A stretch of 64,000 nt of DNA from Chondrilla cf. caribensis (lineage: Eukaryota > Porifera > Demospongiae > Chondrillida > Chondrillidae): NCBI GenBank assembly GCA_964020155.1, contig OZ026557.1, positions 2,924,501 through 2,988,500 on the forward strand, given 5' to 3'. Shown piece after piece: positions 23,713-34,737 of the stretch. A program made the translations under genes and the position numbers. The notes beneath the pieces are model-generated. The model saw nothing but the letters and a program-made list of their open reading frames with translations. It had not been told where the DNA came from and did not search any database. Position 1 is the first letter of the stretch; each line of letters opens with the position of its first letter.

Positions 23713-24779
23713 GTCCTCCGGACCAGGAGTATCACAACACATTGAATACAATATTATAATAGATTGAGAACCATTGTGCATACACGTTATGTGTTGCTCA
23801 CTTCGATCATAATTGTTTAAAATCCCCATGGACTATTGTTGATGCATTGCACCTTTGTCAAATAATGTATTGCATGATACTGAATGTCACGTGTAAGGCT
23901 AGATACAGAGTGATAACTGGGGGTGGCTTACCATAGATGAGAGATTATACTTCCACTTGCAACTGAATAATCATGTTTCCTCTGATGATACTCTAGTGAT
24001 ACCAGGTTTCGTTGGTTTTAACTTGTATATTGCTCCCCTTTCACAATGTGTTATTTACCATGTTAGTCTGTCAATCGGATATTCTATAATATTCTAACTA
24101 TCTTTAACATTTTGCTCCATAATATTTAATTCTGTGAGATAATACATAATCTAACAGCATCTGCCTGTCATCTACAGCCACCAAAATGTTTAATTTAATT
24201 TGCTTTGAAATTAATTAGAGGACACACCATATTCTCCAGCCCAAGAAGGGATTGAGCGATGGCCTTAGTGACCCTCTGCACATGCAGTAGCATTGAGGGG
24301 ACATGCTACCGCCTTACAGGATTAATCTTAGGTCATGCAGAGTCATAGTTATTATAGAGTTTACATTGGACATAAGAAAACGGAAAAATAATAAGCACTA
24401 TTGTATTTGCATCCTACTCTAAAAAGACAGTGTCACGTGACCAACAGGTTGCATGGGTTTAATGTGAACTTCGATGACGACTGTCCGAGCGAAGATATCA
24501 GGTAACCAGTATGTCTACGGAAGTGATGATCTAACAGACGAACGAGTAGGTTACAGTGAACTCGCGCGAGTACCGCGTTAGTCTGAAGCCAGTCTAACCA
24601 TATCGTGTAGGTACAGAATATCATCAGAGATTCCTTCGTCCACTCGGGAGTGTCACGTCAAGTTCAGGAACCAGGACCGAATTCAATAAACTGAAGGAAC
24701 GCCCTGAAGGGAAGACGAAATCGAACTTATAGTTGATTCAAGAAAAGAGAAATCAAGTTGGCCAAGGATACCTTCACTG
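23713..24779. other. Intergenic region upstream of ZIP copy 1
   Basis: No supported gene. The last roughly 350 bp are richer in CpG (gacgactgtccgagcgaagat, ctcgcgcgagtaccgcg) than the preceding DNA and probably carry the promoter and 5' UTR of the first ZIP gene. Confidence 0.4.
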
Positions 24780-25910
24780 ATGAACAACTCCGAGGATGTA
24801 TTGATCAACAGGACACTGGATTGTTACGACGTTTCGATTTGCTACCCTTCCTCTAACGCTGACCATGTCCCGTTGGCTTTCGGACTAACAATAGCGGCAG
24901 GATTGGCTACCGTTATCGGTGCCATACCACCATTGCTCCCTTGCATCAAGCACACCAATCGTACTCTACTATCAGCGAGTCTTGCTTTGGCCGCGGGAGT
25001 AATGATATACGTATCATTCACTGAAATCTTTTCCAAGACCGATGCCTATTTTTGCTGTATTACAGAAGACCATCATGTTGTGAGTACAGTGTTTTGCTTT
25101 TTTGGAGGGATTATGCTCACTGTCCTGATGAACACTGCAGTTCACGGCTTGGAGTTACTGGATAGGCGATATGATTTCAAGAAGTTGATTCGTAGAGCAT
25201 TTTGTAGGCGTAAGCCATGCCCGAGGTCGAATGCTGTAAATGAGGCAAATGGTGTCAAACCACCAACTACTGAACTAAGAGTGGACAGTCCCACTTCAGA
25301 TATGGGGACTGAAATAACATCTACATCCAATACTGAGTATGTCAACGGTGTCTCCAGTTCACCAGATGTTGAAGCACCACCTATACATATTGAATCTCCC
25401 GAAATAGAAGATACTGAGACTGCAAGGGAATTAGCTGAAACTAATGATCTCAAACAGCTGAGAAGAACGGGCATTTTGTCCTGCTTGGCTATCGGAATGC
25501 ATAATGTGCCAGAAGGTCTTGCCACATTTGTAGCCACTACTGCCGATCCTTCATTTGGGGCTGCACTAGCTATTGCCATTGGTTTGCACAACATTCCCGA
25601 GGGACTAACTGTAGCCATGCCAATATTCTATGCAACAAAGTCGCGTTGGAAGGCTTTTCTGTTTGCCACTATATCTGGTTTAGCGGAACCTGTTGGAGGA
25701 TTTATTGGATGGCTTACACTGAGAAATGCATTTGGTCCTTTGGTCTATGCAGTTTGCTTTGGATTTGTGGCCGGAATGATGATATACATTGCCATGGTTG
25801 AATTGCTCCGATTGTCCTTCAAGTTTGATAGCAAGGGCTATATTGCTACAGCATCTGTAATAATTGGTATGTTCATAATGGCCGTAGGATTGCTCTTGTT
25901 TGAATATTAA
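24780..25910 (+). CDS. ZupT-like ZIP family metal transporter, copy 1
   Basis: Single-exon ORF of 376 residues starting MNNSEDVLINRTLDCYDVS. ZIP proteins move zinc and other divalent metals into the cytosol. About eight membrane segments are visible: three N-terminal (AFGLTIAAGLATVIGAIPPL, SASLALAAGVMIYVSFTEIF, VFCFFGGIMLTVLMN), a hydrophilic cytoplasmic loop (about residues 125-230), then five more. Metal-site motifs are HNVPEGLATF in segment 4 and HNIPEGLTVA in segment 5, the latter like bacterial ZupT and unlike the HExPHE of most animal ZIPs. GLAEPVGGFIGWL follows. The loop is acidic and not His-rich. An N-glycosylation site (NRT) lies near the N-terminus. It is intronless, unlike the neighbouring animal genes. 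Substrate and membrane are not determinable here. Confidence 0.9.
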   Translation: MNNSEDVLINRTLDCYDVSICYPSSNADHVPLAFGLTIAAGLATVIGAIPPLLPCIKHTNRTLLSASLALAAGVMIYVSFTEIFSKTDAYFCCITEDHHVVSTVFCFFGGIMLTVLMNTAVHGLELLDRRYDFKKLIRRAFCRRKPCPRSNAVNEANGVKPPTTELRVDSPTSDMGTEITSTSNTEYVNGVSSSPDVEAPPIHIESPEIEDTETARELAETNDLKQLRRTGILSCLAIGMHNVPEGLATFVATTADPSFGAALAIAIGLHNIPEGLTVAMPIFYATKSRWKAFLFATISGLAEPVGGFIGWLTLRNAFGPLVYAVCFGFVAGMMIYIAMVELLRLSFKFDSKGYIATASVIIGMFIMAVGLLLFEY

Positions 25911-27270
25911 TTCAAACTGTATTATTATGTACTTAATTATATCAATTTGAATTTTGAAATTATAAATGATTTAGGGATGACTTGCATGAAAGGGACAGGA
26001 GAAGGTAGGGATATTTGGAATAGGCAGTCAGAATGAGCAGACTGTGTCATTGGAATGTAATAATCAACATCTGCAGCAGACAGCGGATTGTACACTATGT
26101 TATGCAGTTTCTACTGTCCATGGCACAGTCTGCTCATTCTGTATGTTTGCCTATTCCAAATATCCCTACGTATAGTGAATCCTTGTTGATTCGCCACTGT
26201 TTTATCCACCAAACCTTTCAATCCACCACAATTTCCAAGTACTAAAACAATGTACAAGTACCAATGAATATCCAGTTAATCCACCATGCCAAACTTACGT
26301 AATTGTTAATCCACCATATTCTTTGGAAACGAATTAGGATGGATCAACGAGTACTCACTGCACCTTGTCCAGTCACTTTTAAGTTGATGATCACGTTTTA
26401 AGATAAGATTTAGAATAACATAGGCAAGGGCACGTATGAGTAAAAAGATTGTGCACTTGTGTACTTCAATTAGCATAATATGCTGTACGTATATTCACTT
26501 GAGTTAAAGGTACAACAGTGAAAGGATTGGAAGTACATTTTTCATCGTTAATTTTTACAGGTTTTAAAGTCAGTAGCAAACATGTGCATATACCTCAGCT
26601 ACAGATGTCAAACAGTACTGATAGTACCTCTGATGATACGTTGTGCAGTAATTGCACTTACACAAATATGCACTATGAACATAGTGCAGATTCACAATCT
26701 TGTACCAAGTAGTAAATTGAAGAAATTATACAAAGGTAGACTTTACAACAGAGAAGTACACTGTACAATCAAAATTGAGTGACAACTAGTAAATATCTTC
26801 ATATTTTGTTACATTTTTTAAAGTGTTTGTCAGTCCAAAGGTTGTATACATCTCACCAGTGAATGTGGTACTACATAGAAAAAATTGAGCAATTCACAGG
26901 TGGAGGCTTCTTCCAGTGCTGCTAGAAACCTTATCAATATAGAGAGCTTTACCATGTTCTTTTGACCAGCTTGATTGAAAACTTGTGTAGGTCTCCGACT
27001 AAACCACAGAGTATTGACTTCAAATTAGCAGTGATTGAATTAATGAAATTGATTGGCAAAGCTCCCAGAGACAGAGATAGATAAGTTCTATGCCATCCTG
27101 AATCTAGTCTAACAGTACCAGGTACTCCAGATCACTATACATCAACATATATACTGAAGAATTCAGACCACGCCCACTCATAATCTTCCACTCAGCACTG
27201 TACTGAGGAAGTGTTCTGAAGTAATTAAGATCCAAGTAAGATATGGAGCTGCCCAAAATAAGTACAATAA
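25911..27270. other. Spacer between ZIP copy 1 and the ZIP fragment
   Basis: Contains a short inverted pair around 26010-26170 (ggatatttggaataggca and its complement tgcctattccaaatatcc) directly followed by a 190-bp pogo-like MITE (26172-26361). A segment at about 26860-27200 recurs at about 27460-27860, 31034-31150 and 34430-34650, i.e. upstream sequence duplicated along with the ZIP copies. No gene was seen; the small ORFs at 26518-26782 have no domain. Confidence 0.45.
26172..26361. mobile_element. Pogo-like MITE
   Basis: Ends agtgaatccttgttgattcg and cgagtactcact; the interior carries ggtggattaa-type direct and inverted motifs. Same family at 41991-42165 (with a TA target duplication) and 53281-53439, and a partial copy at about 31346-31470. 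Confidence 0.55.
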
Positions 27271-27272
27271 TT

Positions 27273-27460
27273 ATGAACAACTCCAAGAATGTATTCATCT
27301 ACATAACACTGGATTGTCCCAATGTTGTGATTTGCAATCCTTCCTCTAATGCTGATCATGTCCCATTGGCTTTTGGACTGACAATAGTAGCAGGATTGGG
27401 TACCTCCATTGCATGGTGCCATACCACCATTGCTTCCTCAATTCCATCAAGCACACAGTT
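27273..27460 (+). pseudogene. 5' fragment of a ZIP transporter gene
   Basis: Reads MNNSKNVFIYITLDCPNVVI and then HVPLAFGLTIVAGLGTSIA, closest to copy 3. It then runs out of frame (ccataccaccattgcttcctc still aligns at the DNA level) and stops resembling the gene after about 190 bp. It lacks all metal-site segments, so it is a relic. Confidence 0.8.
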
Positions 27461-27924
27461 TTGTCATGCTGTTGTGACCAGCTTCATTGAAAACTTGTGT
27501 ATGCCTTCAACTAAGCCACAGAGCACCAATTTCAAATTAGCTGTAATTTATTTAATGAAATTGATTGACAAAGCCCACATACAGATGGATAAGTTCTGTG
27601 CCATCCTACTACAATGCTTCAAGGACCCTCATCATTAAAGGAGAGCATTGTCATGTACTTTGGATCATTTTGATTGAAAACTTGCACGCTATTAATAAAC
27701 CACAGAGCACAGACTTAAAATTAGCTGTTAATTGAAATTGATTGAAAGTTCCATGTCTTTCCGAACCTAGTCAGTACCAAGTACTCGGGACCACTCAATC
27801 TACTCCAGAATTCAGACCAGTTAAACAATCTTGAACTCAGTAGTAAACTGAAGAACCTTCACGAAGCCAGGGCAATATTCCATTAACTGTATCAACTTCA
27901 GTTTGCCACGAAATATATCTAACC
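27461..27924. repeat. Two copies of ZIP upstream sequence
   Basis: About 27460-27640 and 27645-27860 are related to each other and to 26940-27200. Shared words are attgaaaacttg, ccacagagca, aaattagctg and agtaaactgaagaa. They look like duplicated 5' flanks of ZIP copies and give no coding evidence. Confidence 0.5.
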
Positions 27925-29050
27925 ATGAACAACTCCGAGGATGTATTGGTCAACAGGACACTGGATTGTTACGATGTTTCGATTTGCTACCCTCTCCTCT
28001 AACGCTGACCATGTCCCGTTGGCTTTCGGACTAACAATAGCGGCAGGATTGGCTACGGTTATCGGTGCCATACCACCATTGCTCCCTTGCATCAAACACA
28101 CCAATCGTACTCTACTGTCAGCGAGTCTTGCTTTGGCCGCGGGAGTGATGATATACGTATCATTCACTGAAATCTTTTCCAAGACTGATGCGTATTTTTG
28201 CTGTATTACAGAAGACCATCATGTTGTGAGTACAGTGTTTTGCTTTTTTGGAGGGATTGTACTCACTGTCCTGATGAACACTGCAGTCCATGGCTTGGAG
28301 TTACTGGATAGGCAATATGATTTCAAGAAGTTGATTCGTAGAGCATTTTGTAGGCGTAAGCCCAGTCTAAATGTTTCCAATAGGAGGGCCAATGACGAAC
28401 CATCAATTCCAACTGCAGCTATGGAAGAAAAAGATCCCACTTCAAAGGTAAAAAATACAATAGTACTTTCCACATCCACTGACAAGAGCCGCAATGTCTC
28501 AAGTATACCAGATGCTGAAGCACCAGCTGTTGAAATGTCCAAATTGGAAGATGCCGAGACTGCAAGGGAATTAGCTGAAACTAATGATCTTAAACAGCTG
28601 AGAAGAATGGGCATTTTGTCCTGCTTGGCTATCGGAATGCATAATGTGCCAGAAGGTCTTGCCACATTCGTAGCCACTACTGCCGACCCTTCATTTGGGG
28701 CTGCACTAGCTATTGCCATCGGTTTACACAACATTCCCGAGGGACTAACTGTAGCCATGCCAATATTCTATGCAACAAAGTCGCATTGGAAGGCTTTTCT
28801 GTTTGCCACTATATCTGGTTTAGCGGAACCTGTTGGAGGATTTATTGGATGGCTTACACTGAGAAATGCATTTGGTCCTTTGGTCTATGCAGTTTGCTTT
28901 GGATTTGTGGCCGGAATGATGATATACATTGCCATGGTTGAATTGCTCCGATTGTCCTTCAAGTTTGATAGCAAGGGTTATATTGCTACAGCATCTGTAA
29001 TAATTGGTATGTTCATCATGGCCATAGGATTGCTCTTGTTTGAATATTAA
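27925..29050 (+). CDS. ZupT-like ZIP transporter, copy 2 (start region frameshifted)
   Basis: The conserved ATG at 27925 (MNNSEDVLVNRTLDCYDV) runs into TAA after 25 codons. The cause is a single extra C at about 27994 relative to copies 1 and 3 (ccctctcctct against cccttcctct). An ATG at 27941 in another frame crosses the insertion into the correct frame, giving an open product of 369 residues whose first roughly 18 residues are unrelated to the family. From NADHVPLAFGLTI onward all membrane segments and both metal motifs (HNVPEGLATF, HNIPEGLTVA) are intact. It could therefore still be functional with a new N-terminus, a young pseudogene, or a sequencing error. Membrane parts are nearly identical to copy 1, while the loop resembles copy 3. 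Confidence 0.8.
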
Positions 29051-31639
29051 TTTTCATCTAAGTTTATCAGTATTCCAATATTCATTTTATTTTCTGTAGT
29101 GACATAGATAATAAGCAATTAAAAATGAACTGTGAACTAGGAAGTTAAGCAATAATTCATTTTATCAAATCTGCTATCTAGCTTAAGCTGATTTAGGATC
29201 TTTAACAGACTGTACTCAACACTGCACAATTACACGTATGTTGCTTTGACCATAATTCATGTTTTCAAGATATAATTTCTTGTACTTATTACTTACTTAT
29301 TTAGTTTATAGCTTGTACATTAGTATGCATAATAATAACTCACAACCAAGTGCTTTCAATTTGGCATAGATAAACAGTCTGTCGTTAATTTGGGTAGGTC
29401 AAGGTGCGAATTTGCACCCGACCCTTTGCTATTGTACACATGTAATTGCTTTTAAGATTTGTCAATTAATTTCCAGCAACTCACTGATCAGCTATAATAA
29501 AATTTAATATGCAAGTGAACATGAGAGCAAACATGAGAGTTTGCAAATTGTACATATACAATTTTTGTATTTTATGTAGATACATATCACATAATAATTC
29601 AAGTACCTCTGGTATGGCTGTAGCAGATATGCAGACACTTCGGTTTGAGTGAAGCCTACATTCATTGCCTTGGTAAACAATCAAGACGAAGTGTATGTAT
29701 AACTGTCACAACCCTTCCAGAGGTACTTTAGCCATTACTCAAAGGACTTTAGTGTTTAATTGACTGGTATCACTATCATATGATAGGGTATCATGCTAAC
29801 CCAATGAAGTCCTCCCCCACCTATGGTCCTTCATTATCAGTGACAGCATATTAACAGGTGGGTATCCATTTTTATGATTTTTTAATCCAAAATTGCTTTA
29901 ACATAGTACGAAAAAAGGCGACACAATTTGACAATATACAATATGACATTATAAGTATAATACCATGATAGTAAACCTGTGTAGCTGTAACTACATGCAT
30001 ATGTGTACATATTGGAGCTGGGAAGCTGCTGTAATTTACAAATCAATTTCAGAGGATAGTAATGATTGATTAATCGATTAATCATCGAAAGTAATTATGT
30101 GAGCATAACCCGAAACCATGCTCTAGCATTTCATCAGGCTGAGTAGTCACCCAACAGACTTGTTGTGGAGTCATTGAGACATTCTGGAAGGTTTCAGGGC
30201 AATTCCCTAATGCCCAGGTCTGCTTGTACGCACTCAGGCAAGTGCCACTACAGTGAACATTCCAGTGAGAGTCCTGTAGGACAATAGGATACAGTTCATA
30301 GGTGACATTTGTCACTTATATACCCTATATTATACCTGCCAAATGCAACACCAAATTAACACAACAACGAACTACCAAACACGACACAAATTTATTATTT
30401 ATTTAATTATGTCATTGACTATTAATGGTTCATCTTAAAAAAAACATTCAGAGAACTCACTCATTGCACACAGATATGTAAGGCTATTATATGTACACAA
30501 TTAATGATATTCATAGCACATGGAGTATAGGACAACAATGACACACAACACCAGAACCTCTCTTACTATTGTGGAAAAATTATACTACCCATATGTACAT
30601 TGTGTACAGAAAGTGAGAGTTGGGTTATGAAAGCAAAGATTGTGCAATTATATTTATTTAGTAGAAATGTAGTTCAAATCCCTAACTAAGTCTGGTAAAG
30701 ATTGGGTTTACACCCCCCTCCCTATGAGTTACTCAAGAAAGTGATTGGGGTACATTTTTTCCTATTCTCTTCTATGCATGGAACAATATTAAGCACCTCA
30801 AATATACGTAGCAAGAGCTACCAAACAGTGTACAGTGATTGGATGTGTTTCATAGTTTATTTCACATCCCAAGCTAGCTCTGTTGATATTATCAGATGGA
30901 TATGCTCCCTCTCCCATGAATCATGCAAGAAGGTGCTTAATTATAGCCTTATTTCTCCTATTCTCTCCAAATATACTCTGAAAAATATTATATGCTCCTC
31001 TGAACGTTATGTTGATCTTCGTCTTATCAGTTGATGTGGTACTACATGAAAAAAATCTCAGATTATGCACTACTATCAGTGTTGCTACAAACCTTGTATA
31101 TAATTAAAGGACAGCTTTGTCATGTTTTTACAACATCTCTCTAACTATTAAAGTATTAACTACTGAAGTAACACTTCTATTGCACTTGTACGAGACAATC
31201 TACTGAATGTAGTTTTCATTTTATTTTTGTAATTTTTGCTCATGAACTCCCACTATGCTCATACACTCTAACTGCTTTGTCAAAGGACACACCAAATCTG
31301 ATTTTTTGTGGCTATGGGTTGAAGGAACTGTGTACATTAGCAGAAATACATTGTACAGTGAATTCTTGTCAACCGCCACTAACCCATTAACCCATTGGAA
31401 TTTCCCAGTACCAATATATACAGGTACTAAATTACTACTAATGCAGTTATCCACCAAACTTGTTTATTCTCCATATTTTTATTGATTTTCATTTCGACTT
31501 CCGCAACAATGAATTTATATTATGATTAAATCATGGGGCGAGCCTAAGCGAGCCCCACACTTGCGAGTCAGCCGCCTGCCCGCCTACGCTTCCGGTGTGG
31601 ATATATATACTGTATATATATATATATATTTCGCTGTAC
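29051..31639. other. Gene-free region between ZIP copy 2 and the LINE remnant
   Basis: No supported exon. Contains a foldback at about 29598-29752 (aagtacctctgg ... ccagaggtactttag), a segment near 30060-30330 related to WDR70 intron 9, a ZIP-flank copy at about 31034-31150, and a partial pogo-like MITE at about 31346-31470. The small ORFs show no domain. Confidence 0.45.
29598..29752. mobile_element. Foldback element (AAGTACCTCT family)
   Basis: Imperfect inverted repeat with ends aagtacctct and agaggtacttt and internal gctgtagcagata / cagacacttc. The same family is at about 43352-43472. Confidence 0.5.
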
Positions 31640-32959
31640 ATACATGACTTGCCTAAGCATCTCCATTCCTCCGGAGATAATCTACCATATTTCCCCTCCA
31701 CCTGTCTATTGTTGCAGATGACATATTATTGTTTACTGATGATCCCAGAAAACTTCAATATCAAATTAACTCTCTCTCCATATTTACTGTAGGCACAAAC
31801 ATCTTGAAATTAACTCTGATAAAACTAAGATTTTAGTATTCGGTCAAAAATCTACATTCATTACTGATTCATGGGAAATTGGCTCAAAATCCCTGGAAAT
31901 TGTAAACAAGTACAAATACTTGGGAACTTGGCTGTGTTGGAACTGTGATTTTAAAGAGTGTTTATCCCAAATTAACAAAAAAGCAAATAAATCTCTGTGT
32001 AATCTCCAAACCAAAGTAGTGTCATTGGGTGTCACCAATGTTAACATCCTGCTTACCCTTTTCAATACACTCATCAAACCAATCTTAATATACAATTCAG
32101 AGATTTGGGGACTTGATGATGTCCACCAGTTAGAGAATATCCAGTGCAAATATCTCAAGTTTGTATTGAGAGGGTCAAATACTAGCGTTGACACAGCTGT
32201 CCTCGCCGAGACTGGAACACTGGAGACTTGTCGCATGACTGTGTGTCAGCTGTCCTGAAATACTTCTACCGAATAACCTCACCTAGCACCTCCTTTTTAA
32301 TAAGACAAGCTTGCGAAATATCCAATAGTTTAAACTCAATTGATTATACCTCTTGGTTTCATAGCCTGAATCAAAATGAAGCTATTATATCTGGGATTCA
32401 ATCTTGACTTTATCTCCCAACCCATGAAGTAGTCTTATCCAGGCTTCATGATCAAACTATACAACAACTTAGATCAGACATTGACTGTACACAGGGTGTT
32501 ACCCCATCTGGTGGGAGTAAGCTGAGAACCTACAGGCTGATTAAACCCAATACATTTGAACCTGAACCATATTTATCCGTGATTTCCAATCCCATGGTTA
32601 AACAAGCTGTCACAAAATTTCGTATCTCAGATCACAAGCTTGCCATAGAAATTGGCCGACATTGTAGACCACCTAAACCAGTAGAAGATCGCACATGCTC
32701 CCTCTGCAAATCACAATCTGTGGAAGACGAAATACATCTCTTAATTCACTGTTCCGCATATGATTTCATCAGATTCAATTTTTTTCAATTGGCAACCAAC
32801 TTGAACCACAATTTCAGATCTTTATCTTCTACAGATAAGTTTATCTTTTTAATGTGCAACTGTTACAAAAACAAATCCATTATTGAACAAACATCAAACT
32901 TTATAATTATACACAAGGCCATGCAGCACAGATACTCCCTGATGTCCCCCAACATTTAA
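31640..32959 (+). mobile_element. LINE-type reverse transcriptase remnant (3' half)
   Basis: The RT catalytic-loop motif VADDILLFTDD is at about 31711-31743. After a frameshift come LEINSDKTKILVFGQKS, NKYKYLGTWL and NTLIKPILIYNSEIWGLDD, typical of the palm and thumb of non-LTR RTs. A further frame (32579-32959) has a Cys/His cluster CSLCKSQ...IHLLIHC, as at the C-terminus of several LINE ORF2 proteins. At least two frameshifts and a missing 5' half make it dead. A (TA)n tract follows at 33082. Confidence 0.75.
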
Positions 32960-33078
32960 CTGATGTTCACTGTATTTTATCATGTTATACTGTTAGATAT
33001 ATTGCTGCAATATATTGCAATTGATTATTTTAAGCTGAGGTCAAGGACCGTTTTGGCTATATGACCGATGATGACTAT

Positions 33079-33121
<43 letters not shown>

Positions 33122-33507
33122 TGTTTTCTATATTTAGGCCAACAATTTGGCCAACGTTTTCGACGTCTGGCGCGATCGTGCGACCCTCTGAAGGACGGAA
33201 ACTCTTGTCGAGACGTCAGGGACGTCCGGAGAAAGACGTGGATGCCCTTTTCGAGACGATCGAGGCAAGTTTTCAAACACGTTGACGTTTCTTTCTTTGG
33301 GACGCCGTGCTGGGTGTTCCGGGTGGGGCTCCGTCGGTAAGCTTAAAACGATCAACAAGAAGGCTTTCAAAGTTTTTACATACAGAATTTCGATTCCTCA
33401 TTGCGCCGAAAGGGGGTTCGTCAATTCGTCGTTCGGGAGCTCGAATTGGTCAGCCATAGTGACATCCATCTTGGCTAGGGGTCGTAACATAAAAATCGAT
33501 GTCATTG
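32960..33507. other. TA repeat and CpG-rich block
   Basis: (TA)n at about 33082-33118. Then about 33130-33500 is much richer in CpG than its surroundings (gacgtctggcgcgatcgtgcg). ORFs on both strands here have no recognisable domain. It ends where the foldback at 33508 begins and may belong to the same insertion. Confidence 0.4.
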
Positions 33508-33962
33508 GATCTTGCTGAAAATTGCAAGACATATGCAACTCAAGTCAGAGAATCTAATGGTGACCTTCGTTTTTTGATAGATCAATGTTTGAGAAAGTTA
33601 CACGCGATTAACCCGTATTTCGTACAGCGGCGATCAAATTTATACTCACGAATTTGACTTAAACTGGAATTCGCCAACAATTCACAAGTAATATACTGGA
33701 TTTCGGTCATGGGTAGCTCAGATGTCGGCCAACCTTTGATAGCGTGAGGGTCTGTTTTGCTTTCATTTCCATCTGGTAATGGCGCAAAATGTAACCGAAT
33801 TTGATTACACCGTCAAACATATGCCAGCGTAGCTCCGTCAATTTCTTATTTTCCTTCCACTTGTCTGCACATTTTCTTAGTAAATGTATCCAGTATATTA
33901 CTTATGAATTGTTGGCGAATTCCAGTTTAATTCAAATTCATGAGTACAAATTTGATCGCGAT
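33508..33962. mobile_element. Foldback element with both arms
   Basis: A left arm (33508-33700, starting gatcttgctgaaaattgc) is partly inverted as a right arm (33889-33962, tccagtatattacttatgaa). Between them is the core shared with 5493-5670. The full right arm seen at 5672-5836 is the complement of this left arm, confirming the element structure. Confidence 0.65.
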
Positions 33963-34737
33963 TGATGTTTTTTCCACGTGAATACTTTTCAACGATACAA
34001 GTAAACTGTAGACACTAGCCCGCGCAATTGAAAATGACGCCATTCTTAGCTCCGCCCACTTCTGACCTCGCTGTTCCGTATAGACGTCCACAACGGCGTA
34101 ATTCGCACTCGCTAGCTCTAAAAGAGAACATCGGTAGCGCCAACAAAACTCGCCATATTAAAGGTTACTAGTTAAGAGTTCGACACGTTAAAATAATGTA
34201 TTCAAAATGTTCCTATTGGCTTGGTCTTGATACCTTTTTCCTAAATGTCCGATAATAGGCGCTGTCCAGAAACGGGACCCCCACCCTAAATGTGTACATA
34301 TAATATACTAAGCGTGTTGCATTAAGTAATGTCTCGATAGCAATAATATAATACGCATTAATACACATGACAAGGATCATGAATTATAATTATACAGTGT
34401 ATATATGTATATTTCCCACAGGAGATATTTTTAGTTTTAGTAAACTTGTTTATGACTCTGGCCAACCCATAGGGCATAGAATTCAAATCAGCTGTAAAAA
34501 AAAATGATGAAACTTGATTGGTGGTGACTGCATAGGCACGAGATATTTCCTATGTGCCATCCAGAACCTAGTCTGTAACAGCACCAGGTACCACAGATCA
34601 CTGTGACTACTCAAGAATACAGATCAGGTTCATAACCTTGAAATCAGTAGTAAACTGAAGAATCATCGATCCTGAAGTAATTGAGGTTAGACTGATCTCG
34701 AGTTTGCAAAGAATATAATAAGTAAGTACATGTGATC
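33963..34737. other. Region upstream of ZIP copy 3
   Basis: A CpG-containing stretch to about 34170, then AT-rich DNA. About 34430-34650 is a copy of the ZIP upstream segment (agtaaactgaagaatcatc). No gene seen; it probably includes the copy 3 promoter. Confidence 0.35.
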
